Assembly (NCBI GenBank): GCA_019321725.1
Contig: CM033111.1
Coordinates: 9,920,001 to 9,984,000, forward strand
Origin: Paulownia fortunei
Lineage: Eukaryota; Streptophyta; Magnoliopsida; Lamiales; Paulowniaceae
DNA length: 64,000 bases
Reading direction: 5' to 3'
Shown: positions 12,570 through 24,075 of the stretch, in pieces
Layout of the letters: every line of letters starts with the position of its first letter
How positions within the stretch are numbered: position 1 is the stretch's first letter
The notes under the pieces: model-generated
The model's database searches: none
What the model saw: the letters and a program-made list of their open reading frames with translations, nothing else
What the model was told of the DNA's origin: nothing
Program-made: the position numbers and the translations under genes

Positions 12570-14090
12570 AATATGATATTGACTATCAACCTAGATTTAG
12601 TGGTCTACTCAAACTCTAGACTTGTGACTCAATAGGTGGAAAGTCAGTATGAAATAAAAGAAGAAAGGATGGGGAACTATGTAGAGCAAATTTCAGTCCT
12701 GAGGGCACAATTTGATTGTGTGAAAATACATCAAATTCCTCGATTAGAAAATAGCAAAGCAGATTATTTGTCTAAGATGGCTAGCTCTGTAGTTGACTGT
12801 AAGACCCGAAGGATAACTATAATGTCTGCACCGCACAATAGCATTGAAAGTGAAGTAATGGTAGTAGAGGAAAGAGACAATTAGAGAATGCCTATTCTAT
12901 CGTATCTGAAAGATGAACTCATTCCTCCACTCAAATACAGAGCCGAGCAGTGCGATTCTGCATTATAAGAGAGCTTTTATAAAAAGGATGTTCAACACGC
13001 CTTATTTGAGGTTCTTATCAAATGAGGAAGAAAGATATGTTCTCAGAAAAATCCACGAAGGATGTTGTGGAGATCATTCCGGAAGCAGAGCGTTGGTAAG
13101 AAAAGTCTGGAGGGCATATATTTTTAGCCCACCATTCGACGAGATGCAGATGAAATAATTAAGAGATATGGTAAATGTCAGAAGCATGCTCCGATAATAC
13201 ACCAACATGCAGAAGAGCTGATCGTGATGAATTCCTCTTGGCCTTTTACACAGTGGGGAATAGATATCGTAGGACCTTTTTCATTAACCTTAGGGCAAAA
13301 GAAGTTTCTGATAATAGAAATTGACTATTTTAGCAAATGGGTAGAGGCTGAGCCCATAGCTAAAATAACAGAGGCAAAAGTCATGAAGTTTATTTGGAAA
13401 AATATTTATTGCAGGTATGGAGTTATGAGGAACTTGATATAGATAATGGTACCCAATTCAATGGGGCAAAAGTATGAGCTTGGTGTGAGGAAATAAAGAT
13501 CAAGCAAAGGTTCACCTCGGTTGCCTATCCACAAGCAAATGGACAAGTGGAAGTTATTAACCGAATTATTGTAAAAGGCATCAAGGCCAGATTGAGTAGA
13601 TTAGGAGGAGGATGGGTTGAGGAGTTAAGTTCGGTCTTATGGGCTTATTGTACGAGTCCTCAGACTAAAATTGGAGAATCCCCATTCAGCTTTATCTATA
13701 GGGCTGAAGTAGTGATTCCAATAGAGATCGGTATGGAAACACACATAATTTAAAATTTTAATGAAGAATAGAATGAAACATTGATGAGAGAAAATCTAGA
13801 CCTAATCGATGAGCATAAGGATCAAGCATGTACTAGAATGGAGGCATATAAAAGTAGGGTATGAGCAGGATATAACTTGAAAGTAAAACAACGACAATTC
13901 CAAGTGGGTGACTTAGTATTATGTAGCGCAGATACATTGAAGCCATAGAAAAGTTGGAGGCCAATTGGGAATGACCATATAAGATTGTAAAGGTTCTAGC
14001 TAGAGGTGCATATGAACTCGAGGAGTTGGAAGGACGAAAACTTCCTTGGCCATGGAATATCTACCATCTACACAAATTCTATACTTAGGT
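12570..14090 (+). pseudogene. gypsy archaic RNase H remnant and integrase, broken
   Basis: At 12570-12884 a segment with SNSRLVTQ, VESQYEIKEERM and ENSKADYLSKMAS matches the extra RNase H that marks the Tat lineage. Integrase follows: zinc-binding region around 13040-13200 (CGDHSG ... KCQKHA), then PFTQWGIDIVGPF (first catalytic Asp), KWVEAEPIAKITE, DNGTQFNG (second Asp, after a stop at 13440), YPQANGQVEVIN (catalytic Glu) and a C-terminal FQVGDLVL-type segment. Stops at about 12882, 13155, 13440, 13471 and later show decay. It runs to about 14087. Confidence 0.85.
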
Positions 14091-14182
14091 TAGAATTTTA
14101 GAGGTTTTTTGTACTTCTTTTTGTAATGTAAAGATTTTGAGTAATGAATTAATAAAACTATTTTTTGAAGATCAATACGATG

Positions 14183-14712
14183 TTGATAAAAAGGGTTGTG
14201 TTTGGTCCGCCGACCTCCCAACGATAACGAGCAAAAGCCTTTAATTAAAAGGGTTATGTTTGATCCACTGACCTCTTTACGATGATGGGCAAAAGCTTTT
14301 GATAAAAAGAATTGTGTTTGGTTTGCCGACCTCCCTATGATAATAGACGAAAGCCTTTGAATAAAAGGGTTGTGTTCGGTCCGCCGACCTCCCTACAATG
14401 ACGGGTGAAAGCCTTTAATAAAAAAGGTTGTGTTCTATCCACCAATCTCCCTACGATGATGGGCAAAAGCCTTTGATAAAAAAAGTTGTTTTCGATCCGC
14501 CGACCTCCCTATGATGATGGGCAAAAACCCTTGATAAAAAAGATTATGCTCAATCTGTCGACCTCCATATGATGATAAATGGTGCTCGGTCTCCCGACCT
14601 CTATACAATGATAAATAGTGCTCGATATGTCGATCTCCGTATGATGACAAATGGTGCTTGGTCTGCCGACCTTCTCATGATGATAAATAGTGTAAGGACA
14701 GTCGACCTAATC
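14183..14712. repeat. tandem repeats in gypsy 3' non-coding region
   Basis: About seven degenerate copies of a unit near 64 bp, built around 'CCGCCGACCTCCCTACGATGA' variants and 'GGGCAAAAGCCTTTGATAAA', are followed by about four shorter units near 38 bp ('GATGATAAATGGTGCTCGGT'). The short units are the long ones minus the GGCAAAAGCC part. Such arrays between integrase and the 3' LTR are common in Tat elements. Confidence 0.85.
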
Positions 14713-14949
14713 CATAATGGGCTTGAGCAATTGTTTTAAATAGGGCGTGTTCGAACATGTTGGCTTTCTGATCTGACTAACGAGCAGATGGAGGATATAG
14801 TAATCTATTGGGAATGATGGATGATCTGAGTAAGTAAATACAAATGAACTTGACATGTTTTACTTAAGTTAATTTTGTATTACGATAGTTTTTAATGTTA
14901 TAATAACTGAGATAGAAGCATAAAGCTGATAATGATGAAATTCTTTCAT

Positions 14950-17575
14950 TCGATAAAATGGAACATCTCATACAAACCCAGGATGGATCAGGGCATCTCC
15001 ATCCTCGGCTACTTGAGATTGATTCTCTAGGCCATTTACAAAGGATTCTAGAGTCCTATCATCTACTTCTACCTCTCCATTTTCTATTCTAACTAGTTAT
15101 TCAGGTATATGAGTGGAGAGGGTAGAAGTTGTCTGAGTAGGAGCAGCTGGAGCTAAGGAATCTAATGCTAGCAGAGTAGGGGCTGGTTGAATGGTAACCT
15201 ATGCAACTTCTGACCTCTGAGCAGAGCTGGATGCTTGGGCCTCTTAGATAATTCAAAAAGCCATCTCGACAGTAGATTCCCACCAAGGATGATTCATAGC
15301 CTCGCGGGGATTGCCCTCCTAACCTTTAGGAGAAGGAGCTCTGCAGAGAGGGGTCTTATGGTCCAGTTCATCCATAAAGCCTTGCTCCCTGACTTACTCT
15401 TTGGCATATCGAAATCCATAGTGATAATAGTCTAAGGCTGCTGGAGTAAGTTTAGCCAAATAAGCTTTTGACTTCAGAAAATTAAATTGGATCTCACGGC
15501 AATAGATTTGCATAAATTCTCGTCCGTCCGAGGAACCAAGATAGCCATAGTGACCTTCCTTAACACCATTGTCATAGCCTGCTTTTAGCCCTTGATCATA
15601 TTTGAGCTGGCGACCTTCCACTTTGAGCTCGGATTCTCTCTCTTATACTGACAGCATGAGGCGACAGTTTTCATCCTTAGCAACTTAGTGTTTAGCTTCT
15701 AGCTTAGAAATTCGAGATTCATAGGAGGCTTATTTGGTGGCGATCAATTCAGTTTTCTTCTCAAGAATTATCAGGTCATGCTTTTGTTGTTTGATGGTTG
15801 CTTTAGCAGCTGCCAATTCTTGTTTCAAAGAAGAATTTTCAGCCAAGATAGCGGGAGTAGTACCGGTCTCCCACTCGGACAGAAGCTCAACATGCATTAC
15901 GGTTGCCTAAAGTAGATATATAATTAAAGAAGAATATATTATTAGTTTAAGTTTGATAGAACAGTCTATATATGTGACTTGGAGTGATTAAAAGAACTTT
16001 TTGAGAGTTAGTCAATTAACTAATAATCTCTGTGTCTCTAGGTGGAATAAAACTTTTTAGATAAGAGGGGAAGATGGTTCTATCCTTATTTTCCAAAATA
16101 GATTTTAGTGAAATACTCTTCCCTGATGTAGAAGTAGTCTTAGTGGTTTTTGACTTCTTGGCAGGGTAGGATTTTGAAGTCTTCTTAGGCATGGGCCTTT
16201 TGCCTTTGTCCAATCGACTCGCTACTGGGGTAGGAAGATACGACCGATTCAGTTCAGCCTCTAGATTAGCTGTGCTAAGAGGTAGGGAGGTACTTAGAGT
16301 AGAATCCTCCACAAGCTGAGAGTTAGGAGGTACCTTGATCGGGAGCAGTTGCAGTCGAAGCTGACAAAGAGCCAACAAGGTTAGAAGGCTAGAGTGCAGA
16401 TGAAAGATTTGTCTCTAGCTGAGCAACTGCAGTTTCTTCTTGATCTAGGTCATACAACATCTTGCTAAAGTAAGGATTTACATATGATGAACATTAAGTA
16501 GTTATAAAAAAAATAATATAATAAAATTTTGATGGGGAATGTATACCTATTGGTTGAGGAAGACAGACTTTGAGTAGACTCAGCCCAAAATAGTACAGAA
16601 GGGAGAAGAATGATGTCAGTTTGGTGACATCATAAATCTTCTTATTAAGATTAGTGAGAAGCCTCATAAAAGCTTGAGGACGAGGTCTTTTATTAATTTT
16701 ATCCTGCTAGGGGGGTCTTCAAAATCCAGCTCATAGGAAAACCCCATGGATGGGGGTTAGATACATAAAAGTACTTAGTCTTCCAATTCTTTATGGAAGA
16801 ATAAGCTCCGACTCAAAACCTGGCTGAGCCTCAAGAAGTGAGATAGAATCGGCCTGGACCTAAAGTCCAAACTTGGTAGTAAAAATGAAAGAGATCAGCT
16901 AAGGGCTTTGCTTTGTAATAGGCAACCACCATGACAAAGATAGCCATTGTGTGGAAAGTATTAGGGACAAATTGTTTCAAGGGGATCCTAAATTTGGAGG
17001 AGATATCAACGAAAAGTTGAGGGATTGAAAAATGAAGACCAGCCTCCAGCTGGTCTACAAAAAAAGCTAAACAAACCAAAAGGAGGTAAATCTGGTCTCT
17101 GGTTGAGGCATAGTTCTAGAAGAGCAAAGTCATTAGGGATGCTAAAATTGAAACATATTTCTTCCAAGGTTTGACGAGATACCTTAGAAGGAAGGGGATC
17201 TAGAGAAGGTGAAGTACTGGACAGAGTAGCTATTGTCACAGTTTCCACTGGAATAGCTATGAGAATAGCTATTAGAAGGGAAGAGATCGGCCTAGAAAGA
17301 GGATCTAAATGTTCAGCTAAAGTATTGGAGGTACTAGGATGAATTTCTTCGTATACAGTGAGTTCGTTACTGATTTCATCCCATAGAGTTAGAGATTGTC
17401 TAGTTGGTTGATACGCTTTAGAGTCAGGGCGAGGAGACTCTATAAGAATAGAGTGTTCCCTAGATTGACCAGAAGAAAAATTAGGGGGACTACTCTCGGA
17501 TCCCCTAGAAGGGGAGAAGGATATTAGTAAAGCCCTTATGGAACTTACACACATAGTATTATATGAGTTAGACAT
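14950..17575 (-). pseudogene. antisense gene of the Tat element (putative gypsy-type 'Transposase_28' family), degenerate
   Basis: Reads against the element's pol, start ATG at 17575 going down. Pieces: 17575-17006 (Ser/Pro-rich N-terminus, then QTLEEICFNFSIP), a frameshift in 17006-17079, and 17079-16831 (EAGLHFSIPQLFVDIS ... LKQFVPNTFHTMAIF). The conserved SSIKNWKTKYFYVS lies at about 16800-16758, a basic KKTSKSYPAKKSK part at 16378-16016, a heptad-rich coiled coil at about 15900-15730 (SSLKQELAAAKATIKQQ), and a YDQGLKAGYDNGVKEG ... DYYHYGF tail at 15621-15394. This order matches the plant family known as putative gypsy-type transposon (PF04195). Candidate introns: GTATAC..TTTAG at about 16546-16486 and an acceptor TTTAG near 15907. 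Stops within several parts show decay. The role of such antisense genes is unknown. Confidence 0.7.
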
Positions 17576-17852
17576 GATTGGGGTTTGGGAAATATGAGTA
17601 AGGGATTAACAGAGAAAAAATATAGAAAATCTTAAAGGAAAGACCGTAAGAGAAATTGCTATGAAATCGGCCGAAAACCTAAAAGGGAGGTGATTATGTA
17701 ATTGCAGAATTAAAAGAAAAGGCACAATTTCATACCCATGTAATTGAAAGAAAAAAGAAAACGACAGGGGTAACCGAAAGAGAAGACTGGGGATGGTCGG
17801 AAAGGCACAGATTCATGTGTTGTTACTCTAATTAATCAGTCTCCACTTAAAC

Positions 17853-17869
17853 AGAGTAGGGGGACTATT
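17853..17869 (+). other. polypurine tract
   Basis: AGAGTAGGGGGACTATT lies directly before the 3' LTR. The purine run is the primer site for plus-strand DNA. Confidence 0.7.
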
Positions 17870-18606
17870 TGATGTAGTTTGGAAAAGACCACATATTTAA
17901 TGGGCCTTTGTGGCCCATAATATGAGTTGAGTATTCAATGATTGTTAGGTAGTAATGGTTTTAATGATTACTGGTAATGGGCTGATTATTCTGCTAAGAT
18001 GAGATAGTCTAGCCGAACTGAAGTCGATCAGATCTACCCTATCAATTTTAGGTGCATCTAAACTAAAGTAGGTCAGACCTGCACTATTGGCTTGGGTCTC
18101 CAAGCTGGTGTAGTTCAGATCTGCAATATTATAGAGTTGGTATATCAGACAATATGCTTGAGTTGCATAATGTTGAGCAATGAGCTCGGATTAAAGATAA
18201 AGGTAAGTAAATGGGCATTATCATGGTTCAAAAAAAGGAAAGAAATCATTCCATATTAATAAACAAGATTTTAGGGAATTGGTCATATCTTTTCCTGAGG
18301 ATTAACCTTATCCCCGCAAGATAATAGAATTCTTTTATTATTTAACCATTGTCTATGCATTGCTATAAAAGGAGATGCAAACTATGGTTTTTAGTTTTTT
18401 ACATGCACACATATTAAGAAAAAGAGAGATTTAATCTTGATTGATTGATTGGGGCTCTTGATTATTTTTACTGACTTGAGCATCGAAGTGTTTATGCTGA
18501 ACACTCCCTAGCACTTTGTAGGTCAATTCAGCGCAAGGCTCATTCATATTAAGTTATTATCATTTAATTAAAATTTTCTTGATTATTGCTGAAATTTCTG
18601 ACATCA
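17870..18606 (+). repeat. 3' LTR of the Tat-like gypsy element
   Basis: 737 bp, TGATG..CATCA, matching 6219-6864 apart from about 90 bp extra at about 18134-18235 and scattered substitutions. TATA box at 18365-18371. Confidence 0.9.
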
Positions 18607-20185
18607 TCTTTAATGTTTAAATTGACAATTCAATTGTTGTCTCTATGTAAAGTAGGCAAAATATTCAAGTTCATTTAATGGGAGAAGATGATTGGTTAAA
18701 GTCATTTTTTTTTCTTTTGTTCCTTCTAGGCGATGGAAAAATAAATAAGTCTTGGATAGTTTATTTGTGAAAATATATCTCCTATGATTTGAATACACAT
18801 CAATTCTCGAGCGGTAGCAAAAGAAAAATTGGGATAGGATCCGAGACCATGCATAGCTCTGAACAGGAAATCGTGAAGTAGAGGGCTCGTGTATTCTTTT
18901 TTTCAGGTGTGTGATCCATCCCCATATACATTTATCTAGACAACCATATATGACAACCTATGGTATTGTAGATACTACACTTGGTGTACATACATTTGAT
19001 ATAAATCTATTATTAAAGTATCTTATTTTTTATAAAATAAGACACTTACCCTTCATCTATACACCAATTGAATCATACATCATGTGCAACATAAATATTA
19101 CCACAACCTATGGTGGTGTGGGATTAGTATCGTCAACATGTGGGATTAGTATCATCAGCAGTCATACAACTAAGACTTCTCTTTTGAGGATGTGATGTGT
19201 TAGTGTTCAATATCAATTGAACGAGTCACTTTAGCTAATGTACTAGTTATGTATGTATATAAAATGAAGGAAACCGTAGTCAGTTATAAGAAAAATAATC
19301 ATTTTGCATTATTATAAATTTGAGATTATACATATTTAAAATCATTGGCATATTCTTGAGATTGCCTCACAGCAAACTGTAAAGTGCGATAATTAGGTCG
19401 ATTTTTGGGCAACATAAATTCAAATATTTTTATCTTTATATAATTATGTAATACAACCTAATTCGAGTAGCAAAATTTAAAATTTAAAAATTCTAAAACA
19501 TTATAATAATGAATTCTTGGACTGAGTCCCATTAGGAGTTCGCACTTTGGCACTCTTTCTCAGTCCCACATCTGCAATGCCAATTGATTACCTGCTAATT
19601 TGGCAATCTGGGATGTCATTTTTTTTTCCAAATATTTCCTCTTTCCACATTAATGAATTAACTTATGGACAATGCTTACTCTAGAAGCCCCCCAAGGCCG
19701 GCATTCTATCTACTGACAAGTCCAACTACTTGTATAAATATGCTGCCAAAGTCTGCCGATTCTGGGGTTGCTCTGACAAGGACACATCTCTGATTCTCTT
19801 GTGACTGAGAATGTCTCAAGCAATGACAAAGTATCATAAACAGAAATTTTCATTTATTCTTAGTATTATCTTTTAACTGGCTAAGCACTCACTCGTCATC
19901 CTGATCCATGGTGCTTATGGGGCCACCCGTCTCCTAGTAGGATTTTTGAATTGTCGGGTATGTAAGAAAATAAAATTGAACCTCTGTCAATAGCTACTGC
20001 TTTTAACTTAATGATGATCCTAACAAAAATAACATCCATTTCCAATGTGGTAAAACTGTCCATCATACAATTTGGCAGTTTGCATCCCACAGTCACAGAT
20101 TCTCCTTTCGGCTGGCTTCACCATAAATCAGAGGTGCTCTAAGCCGGAATAGTTAATATCAAGGCACCAAAATCTCATAAACAAA
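18607..20185 (+). other. intergenic, upstream region of the dioxygenase gene
   Basis: Mostly AT-rich. A TATAAATA at 19733-19740 is the clearest TATA-like site, about 445 bp before the start codon, so it would imply a long leader or an upstream intron. A 94-codon frame at 18911-19195 resembles nothing I know. Confidence 0.4.
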
Positions 20186-22513
20186 ATGGCTTCAGCTAAA
20201 ATCCACAGCAGAGATAAGTGTATAAGAAGAGACGAAGGTCTAACATTAGATGAGAACACAAGTCAGAAACTGACTGTCATACAGGATAATATGGAAGCAG
20301 AGAATCTGAGCAGAAGGGAACTTGGAGGTTCTCTTCCTGTTGAGAATGTACAAGAACTAGCTTCCCACAACTTGAAAGATATCCCTAACAGATACATCCG
20401 GCCTGAGCTGGATAATAATGTCTCAGTCTACGAATCTTTACAGATCCCGGTAATTGACATGAGCAAGCTATGCAACGAGCAATCAGAAGGGTATGATCAG
20501 GAGTTGGCAAAACTTCATCAAGCAAGTAAACACTGGGGATTCTTTCAGGTACTTACATGATACTTTTTTGTATAATTATATGAATATTAGATCAGATCAT
20601 GTTCATCAACGGTTGACCATCAAAGGAAACATCCATTTTAACTTACCAAGTGTAATATGGTGGTGAAAAAAACAGCTGATCAATCATGGAGCAGCAGAAG
20701 TGATTGAAGAAATGAAGGTTGTGACTGAGGAGTTCTTTAAGCTTCCTCTGCAGGAGAAGATGAGCTGTGCTCAGATACCAAATAACATTGAAGGTTATGG
20801 CCAAGCATTTGTAGTGTCCGAAGATCAAAAGCTCGACTGGGGCGACATGCTCTTCCTCATGTCCCTCCCTGTTTCTCTAAGAAACATGAGATTCTGGCCC
20901 AGCACTCCACCTAACTTCAGGTATTCATCCTTTCCATTGAAAAGGTTTATCAGAACCAGTGAGAAATATACTCCAAATGTCCAATTTCAGCAACCTTTGA
21001 AAGGAAAGAATTGTGCGGTAACTAACAGCAGAAGTATTAGAGAAGAAGTATCACAATTACAATAGGGTCATGATCAGGGGAGATCAGTGGCAGAGCCAAG
21101 CACAATTGTGGTGGTTCAGAACCCATTCAAGATTTAAAATTTTGCTAATAAATAAAAAAATTACTTTATTATTAGGAGACTTAGGCAAAAGGGTCTTCCC
21201 TAAGGAAACTTGATTTTAAGAATGAGTACTGACCAAGTGGATGTGTGAGTTATATACGACGATATTGTAAAATGAAATGTTGGCATCATCATGTGTAAAT
21301 CAATAGCTCACGAACCCCACTTAGATAGTACCTAACCGGATGGCACCTCATGTCTATTATGGAAAATTTATCAGGTAGCTAGCTAGGATTCTGCCTGTTG
21401 TCTTCCCTAAAGACGTAAAATTCTCTGCAGATTTAACTTGTATGCTGTGTTTGAATGTTTCATGTCAGGCCAACTTTGGACAACTACTCCAAAGAGATGC
21501 AGAAAATTGCCCTCAGACTTTTGACTTGGATGGCCATAAACCTTGGGATTGAGCCACATAAACTCACCTCTGCATATGAAGATTGTAATCAAGGAATAAG
21601 AATGAATTACTACCCACCTTGTGTACATGCAGACAAGGTGATTGGGCTCACTCCACACTCTGATGCAACTGGCCTTACTCTCCTGGTTCAGATCAATGAA
21701 GTGCAAGGCTTGCAAATCAGGAAAGATGGCAAATGGGTACCCGTTGAACCCATTTCTGGTGCAATCATAGTTAATGTTGGTGACATCTTGGAGGTATTGG
21801 ATTGTCTGTGCTCTCAAATACACTTTATTTTAACAAATGAAACAAAATCTAGATCACCCCTTAATCTATGTGAGGTAATGAATCGATATCCATTAACAAT
21901 GAATCAATAGTTATCAATTTTTTTAATTTGAACTTTATTTGAAAATTGTTACAAGTTTAAAACCAAGCCTCAGCCCTCAAATTTGATATTTGTGAAAATT
22001 ATAGACTTAGTTAATGTAGTACATGAACTAAGTATAATTCAAATCAGGCTTACTTTGGCTTACCCCTCAGACTTTGTTTGATTTAGGTTCAGCTTAAGCT
22101 TCAATAGAACCAGACTTGCTCTTTGTCAACTTCATCAAAGCTGCAACATAGTTTCACCCAAAGAACTAGATGAAGTGATAAAATTGCTCTTTGTCAAATG
22201 ATCTTACTACCTTCATTTGCTTTATACTCTTTGATTATGATCATATTTATGTGGGGTTTTGTTGCAGATAATGAGCAATGGTGAATACAGTAGCATCGAA
22301 CACAGAGCTGTTGTCAACTTTGAGAAGGAAAGACTCTCAATGGCTGCATTTCACAGTCCAAATATGACAACAAATATAGGGCCATTGCCAGATCTTGTTA
22401 AAACAAGTGGTGAAAAGTACAAGAAATTTAGCTATCAAGAATATTTAAGGTTAGTCATTGCTAGCAAACTTGATGGCAAAAGCTTATTGGATGATATGAA
22501 AATTACGCATTAA
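20186..22513 (+). CDS. 2-oxoglutarate/Fe(II)-dependent dioxygenase, SRG1-like, complete
   Basis: Soluble oxygenase using Fe(II), 2-oxoglutarate and O2. The substrate cannot be read; relatives hydroxylate or demethylate specialised metabolites. Exons 20186-20548, 20676-20920, 21469-21793, 22268-22513 (TAA), all GT..AG, give 392 residues. N-terminal DIOX_N region: GGSLPVENVQELA, IPVIDMSKL, HWGFFQ/LINHG. Core: NYYPPC (249-254), Fe ligands H266, D268 (PHSDATGLT) and H323 (SIEHRAV), and 2OG-binding R333-x-S335. Family length is usually about 350-370; the extra 35 N-terminal residues disappear if translation starts at Met36 (20291). The first ATG sits in a good plant context (AAAATGGC), so it is preferred. 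No damage seen. Confidence 0.93.
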
Positions 22514-23494
22514 ACGATTGTACCATGGGAAGATAATAGTTTCAGAATTGCCCCCACCCCTTTCTACAAATATATTGAAATTTTAAATTGTTTTAGATTT
22601 ATCCCGATACAAGGAGTAAGATATAAGCATTTTTAGGTCAACTTAGAGAGAATTATGTATTCCATTTTTATTATGTCTTCCAAAAACTATGCATGCAATT
22701 TGGAAAAAATACAACACATCCACAAAACAATATTTTTGAAAGGAGTTCTTCCAAGTTAATAATATTATTAAATTACTACATTAAGCAGTGAATATTGAAA
22801 AAAAAATTTAAAAATTAAATTTTATTTAAAACATTTCCAAAAAAATAAATAATAATAGGAAAAAAATTGGGATAGATGGAATAAGAAAAAAATGAATTGC
22901 AAAAACCCCATAATATAGGTAAATTTTCTTAAGAAAATAAAATAACATCCACTCCCATACTATCTGACATAAAATGAAGTTCAAAATCATTTTAACTATA
23001 ACACATTATTATTTAATTAAGTATAACTTTCTCCGATATATCTTCTACTTTCTAAATATCAGCTTACTTTTTACCATAAATCAAAATTAGAAGAAAAACT
23101 ATATTGCTTTAATCACTCCAACAAAAACCACGTTGCAGTTGTTTAGCAACCCACACAAACAGACCCCAAAAAAATAAAATAAAATATAAAATTACAGAAC
23201 CAAAAATATAAACAAGATGTATGTGAAACCAAGAAATACATATCATGTGACGCGACATTCTCTTAAGTTATATTGAAAAATCACAACTTTAAAAACTTTT
23301 AAAAGAAGCTGTGATAGACTTATAGATTTGGTAAAACGAATAACATACTTGAATGGATAGTTAATTGAATTTAAAAACTAAACAATTAAAGAAAAATCCA
23401 GAAAAATCATTATAGCCAAACTCTTACAATGAAAATCTGCTTCGATTTGGGAAGGAAGAAAAACAGAAAGAACAAAAAAGATAGAAAATGAAGT
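22514..23494. other. AT-rich intergenic
   Basis: Holds the 3' UTR of the dioxygenase gene and, from about 23494 downward on the - strand, the 3' end of the snoRNA transcript. No further snoRNA with C/D boxes and a closing stem was found here. Confidence 0.4.
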
Positions 23495-23583
23495 GGGGCA
23501 TCAGGTCTCCAAGGTGAATTTAGCATCAAGATTAAATTCAGACGCAAATTACCCATTTTCACATCAGATTCATCCTTTGCCCC
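23495..23583 (-). ncRNA. C/D box snoRNA with two rRNA guides (U16/snR87-type D' guide)
   Basis: Closed by a six-pair terminal stem: GGGGCA (23583-23578) with TGCCCC (23500-23495). C box GGATGA (23575-23570, first base off consensus), D' CTGA (23541-23538), C' TTGATGC (23529-23523), D CTGA (23504-23501). The 13 nt before D' (complement of 23543-23555) pair with 18S rRNA CGCAAATTACCCA, which by the D+5 rule puts the methyl on the first A. I recall that as the target of U16 in animals and plants and of snR87 in yeast. The 14 nt before D (complement of 23505-23518) pair with GTCTCCAAGGTGAA, which I recall from 25S rRNA near the U24 target. rRNA matches are from memory. Confidence 0.8.
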
Positions 23584-23680
23584 AAACCCATTCATAGATA
23601 CAAAATCAAACCCATTTACTTTTTAGGATACACTTTATATTATGATAACATAAATAAACATATATGTATATATATGTGTG

Positions 23681-23713
<33 letters not shown>

Positions 23714-23722
23714 GGAGCAAAA

Positions 23723-23807
23723 GCGATCAGAACCTGTCGGGATTCATTATTAACATCACACTTAATCAGTGGATTGACAGACTTTATGAATTTCTTCGTC
23801 ACCTCGC
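23723..23807 (-). ncRNA. C/D box snoRNA (18S guide; same target as yeast snR55)
   Basis: Terminal stem GCGA (23807-23804) with TCGC (23726-23723). C box GTGACGA (23802-23796, TGACGA variant), D' CTGA (23769-23766), C' GTGATGT (23759-23753), D CTGA (23730-23727). The 13 nt ahead of D' (complement of 23771-23783) pair with GGATTGACAGACT of 18S rRNA. The fifth base from D' pairs with the first U of GAUUG, which I recall as the site of yeast snR55 and human SNORD110. The stretch before D (complement of 23731-23744) has no target I recognise. Confidence 0.78.
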
Positions 23808-23882
23808 AGAAATCATAGATATTGAGGCACCAAAAATCCTAAAAAAAGTATATATATAATAAAAATACAGTGTAAATGGGAA

Positions 23883-23966
23883 AGCTCAGAACTTCTTAGA
23901 GGGATTGAGTGCCGTCACCGACGGCCAGCGTCTCCGGCTCACAAAATTCTAATATTCATCACCGCT
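23883..23966 (-). ncRNA. C/D box snoRNA (18S guide, U61-like)
   Basis: C box TGATGA (23961-23956), D box CTGA (23889-23886), flanked by a short AGC/GCT stem. A GGTGACG in the middle could be C'. Directly upstream of D (two nt spacer) the complement of 23892-23904 pairs with CTTCTTAGAGGGA, a conserved 18S stretch. The D+5 rule marks the U after CU. This is the region I recall for the U61 snoRNA. First snoRNA after the promoter. Confidence 0.8.
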
Positions 23967-24075
23967 AATTAAATTAATTATATTAAACAAAACCAAACAA
24001 AATATTTGAAAAGAAGAGATCTGGAAATTGAACTGCGGAGGAGATGGAATGAGCCAAAGGAGTGGGGAAAGAGAG

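Larger units (their letters stand above)
6219..18606 (+). mobile_element. Ty3-gypsy LTR retrotransposon, Tat-like lineage, degenerate, with nested insertion
   Basis: Complete in outline: 5' LTR 6219-6864, PBS at 6870, gag, protease, RT, RNase H, a second archaic-type RNase H, integrase, a tandem-repeat zone, an antisense gene, PPT and 3' LTR 17870-18606. The order RT-RNaseH-integrase places it in Ty3-gypsy. The gag style, the extra RNase H and the antisense gene before the 3' LTR point to the Tat group (Retand/Grande-like). Many stops and frameshifts break every domain, so it cannot be autonomous. The RT is split by a solo LTR at 9683-11654. No convincing target-site duplication: the bases flanking 6219 and 18606 differ. 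Confidence 0.9.

Noticed and set aside
14435..14650. - strand frame with repeated YGDR/YGGR peptide units
   Set aside because: It is only the translation of the tandem array.
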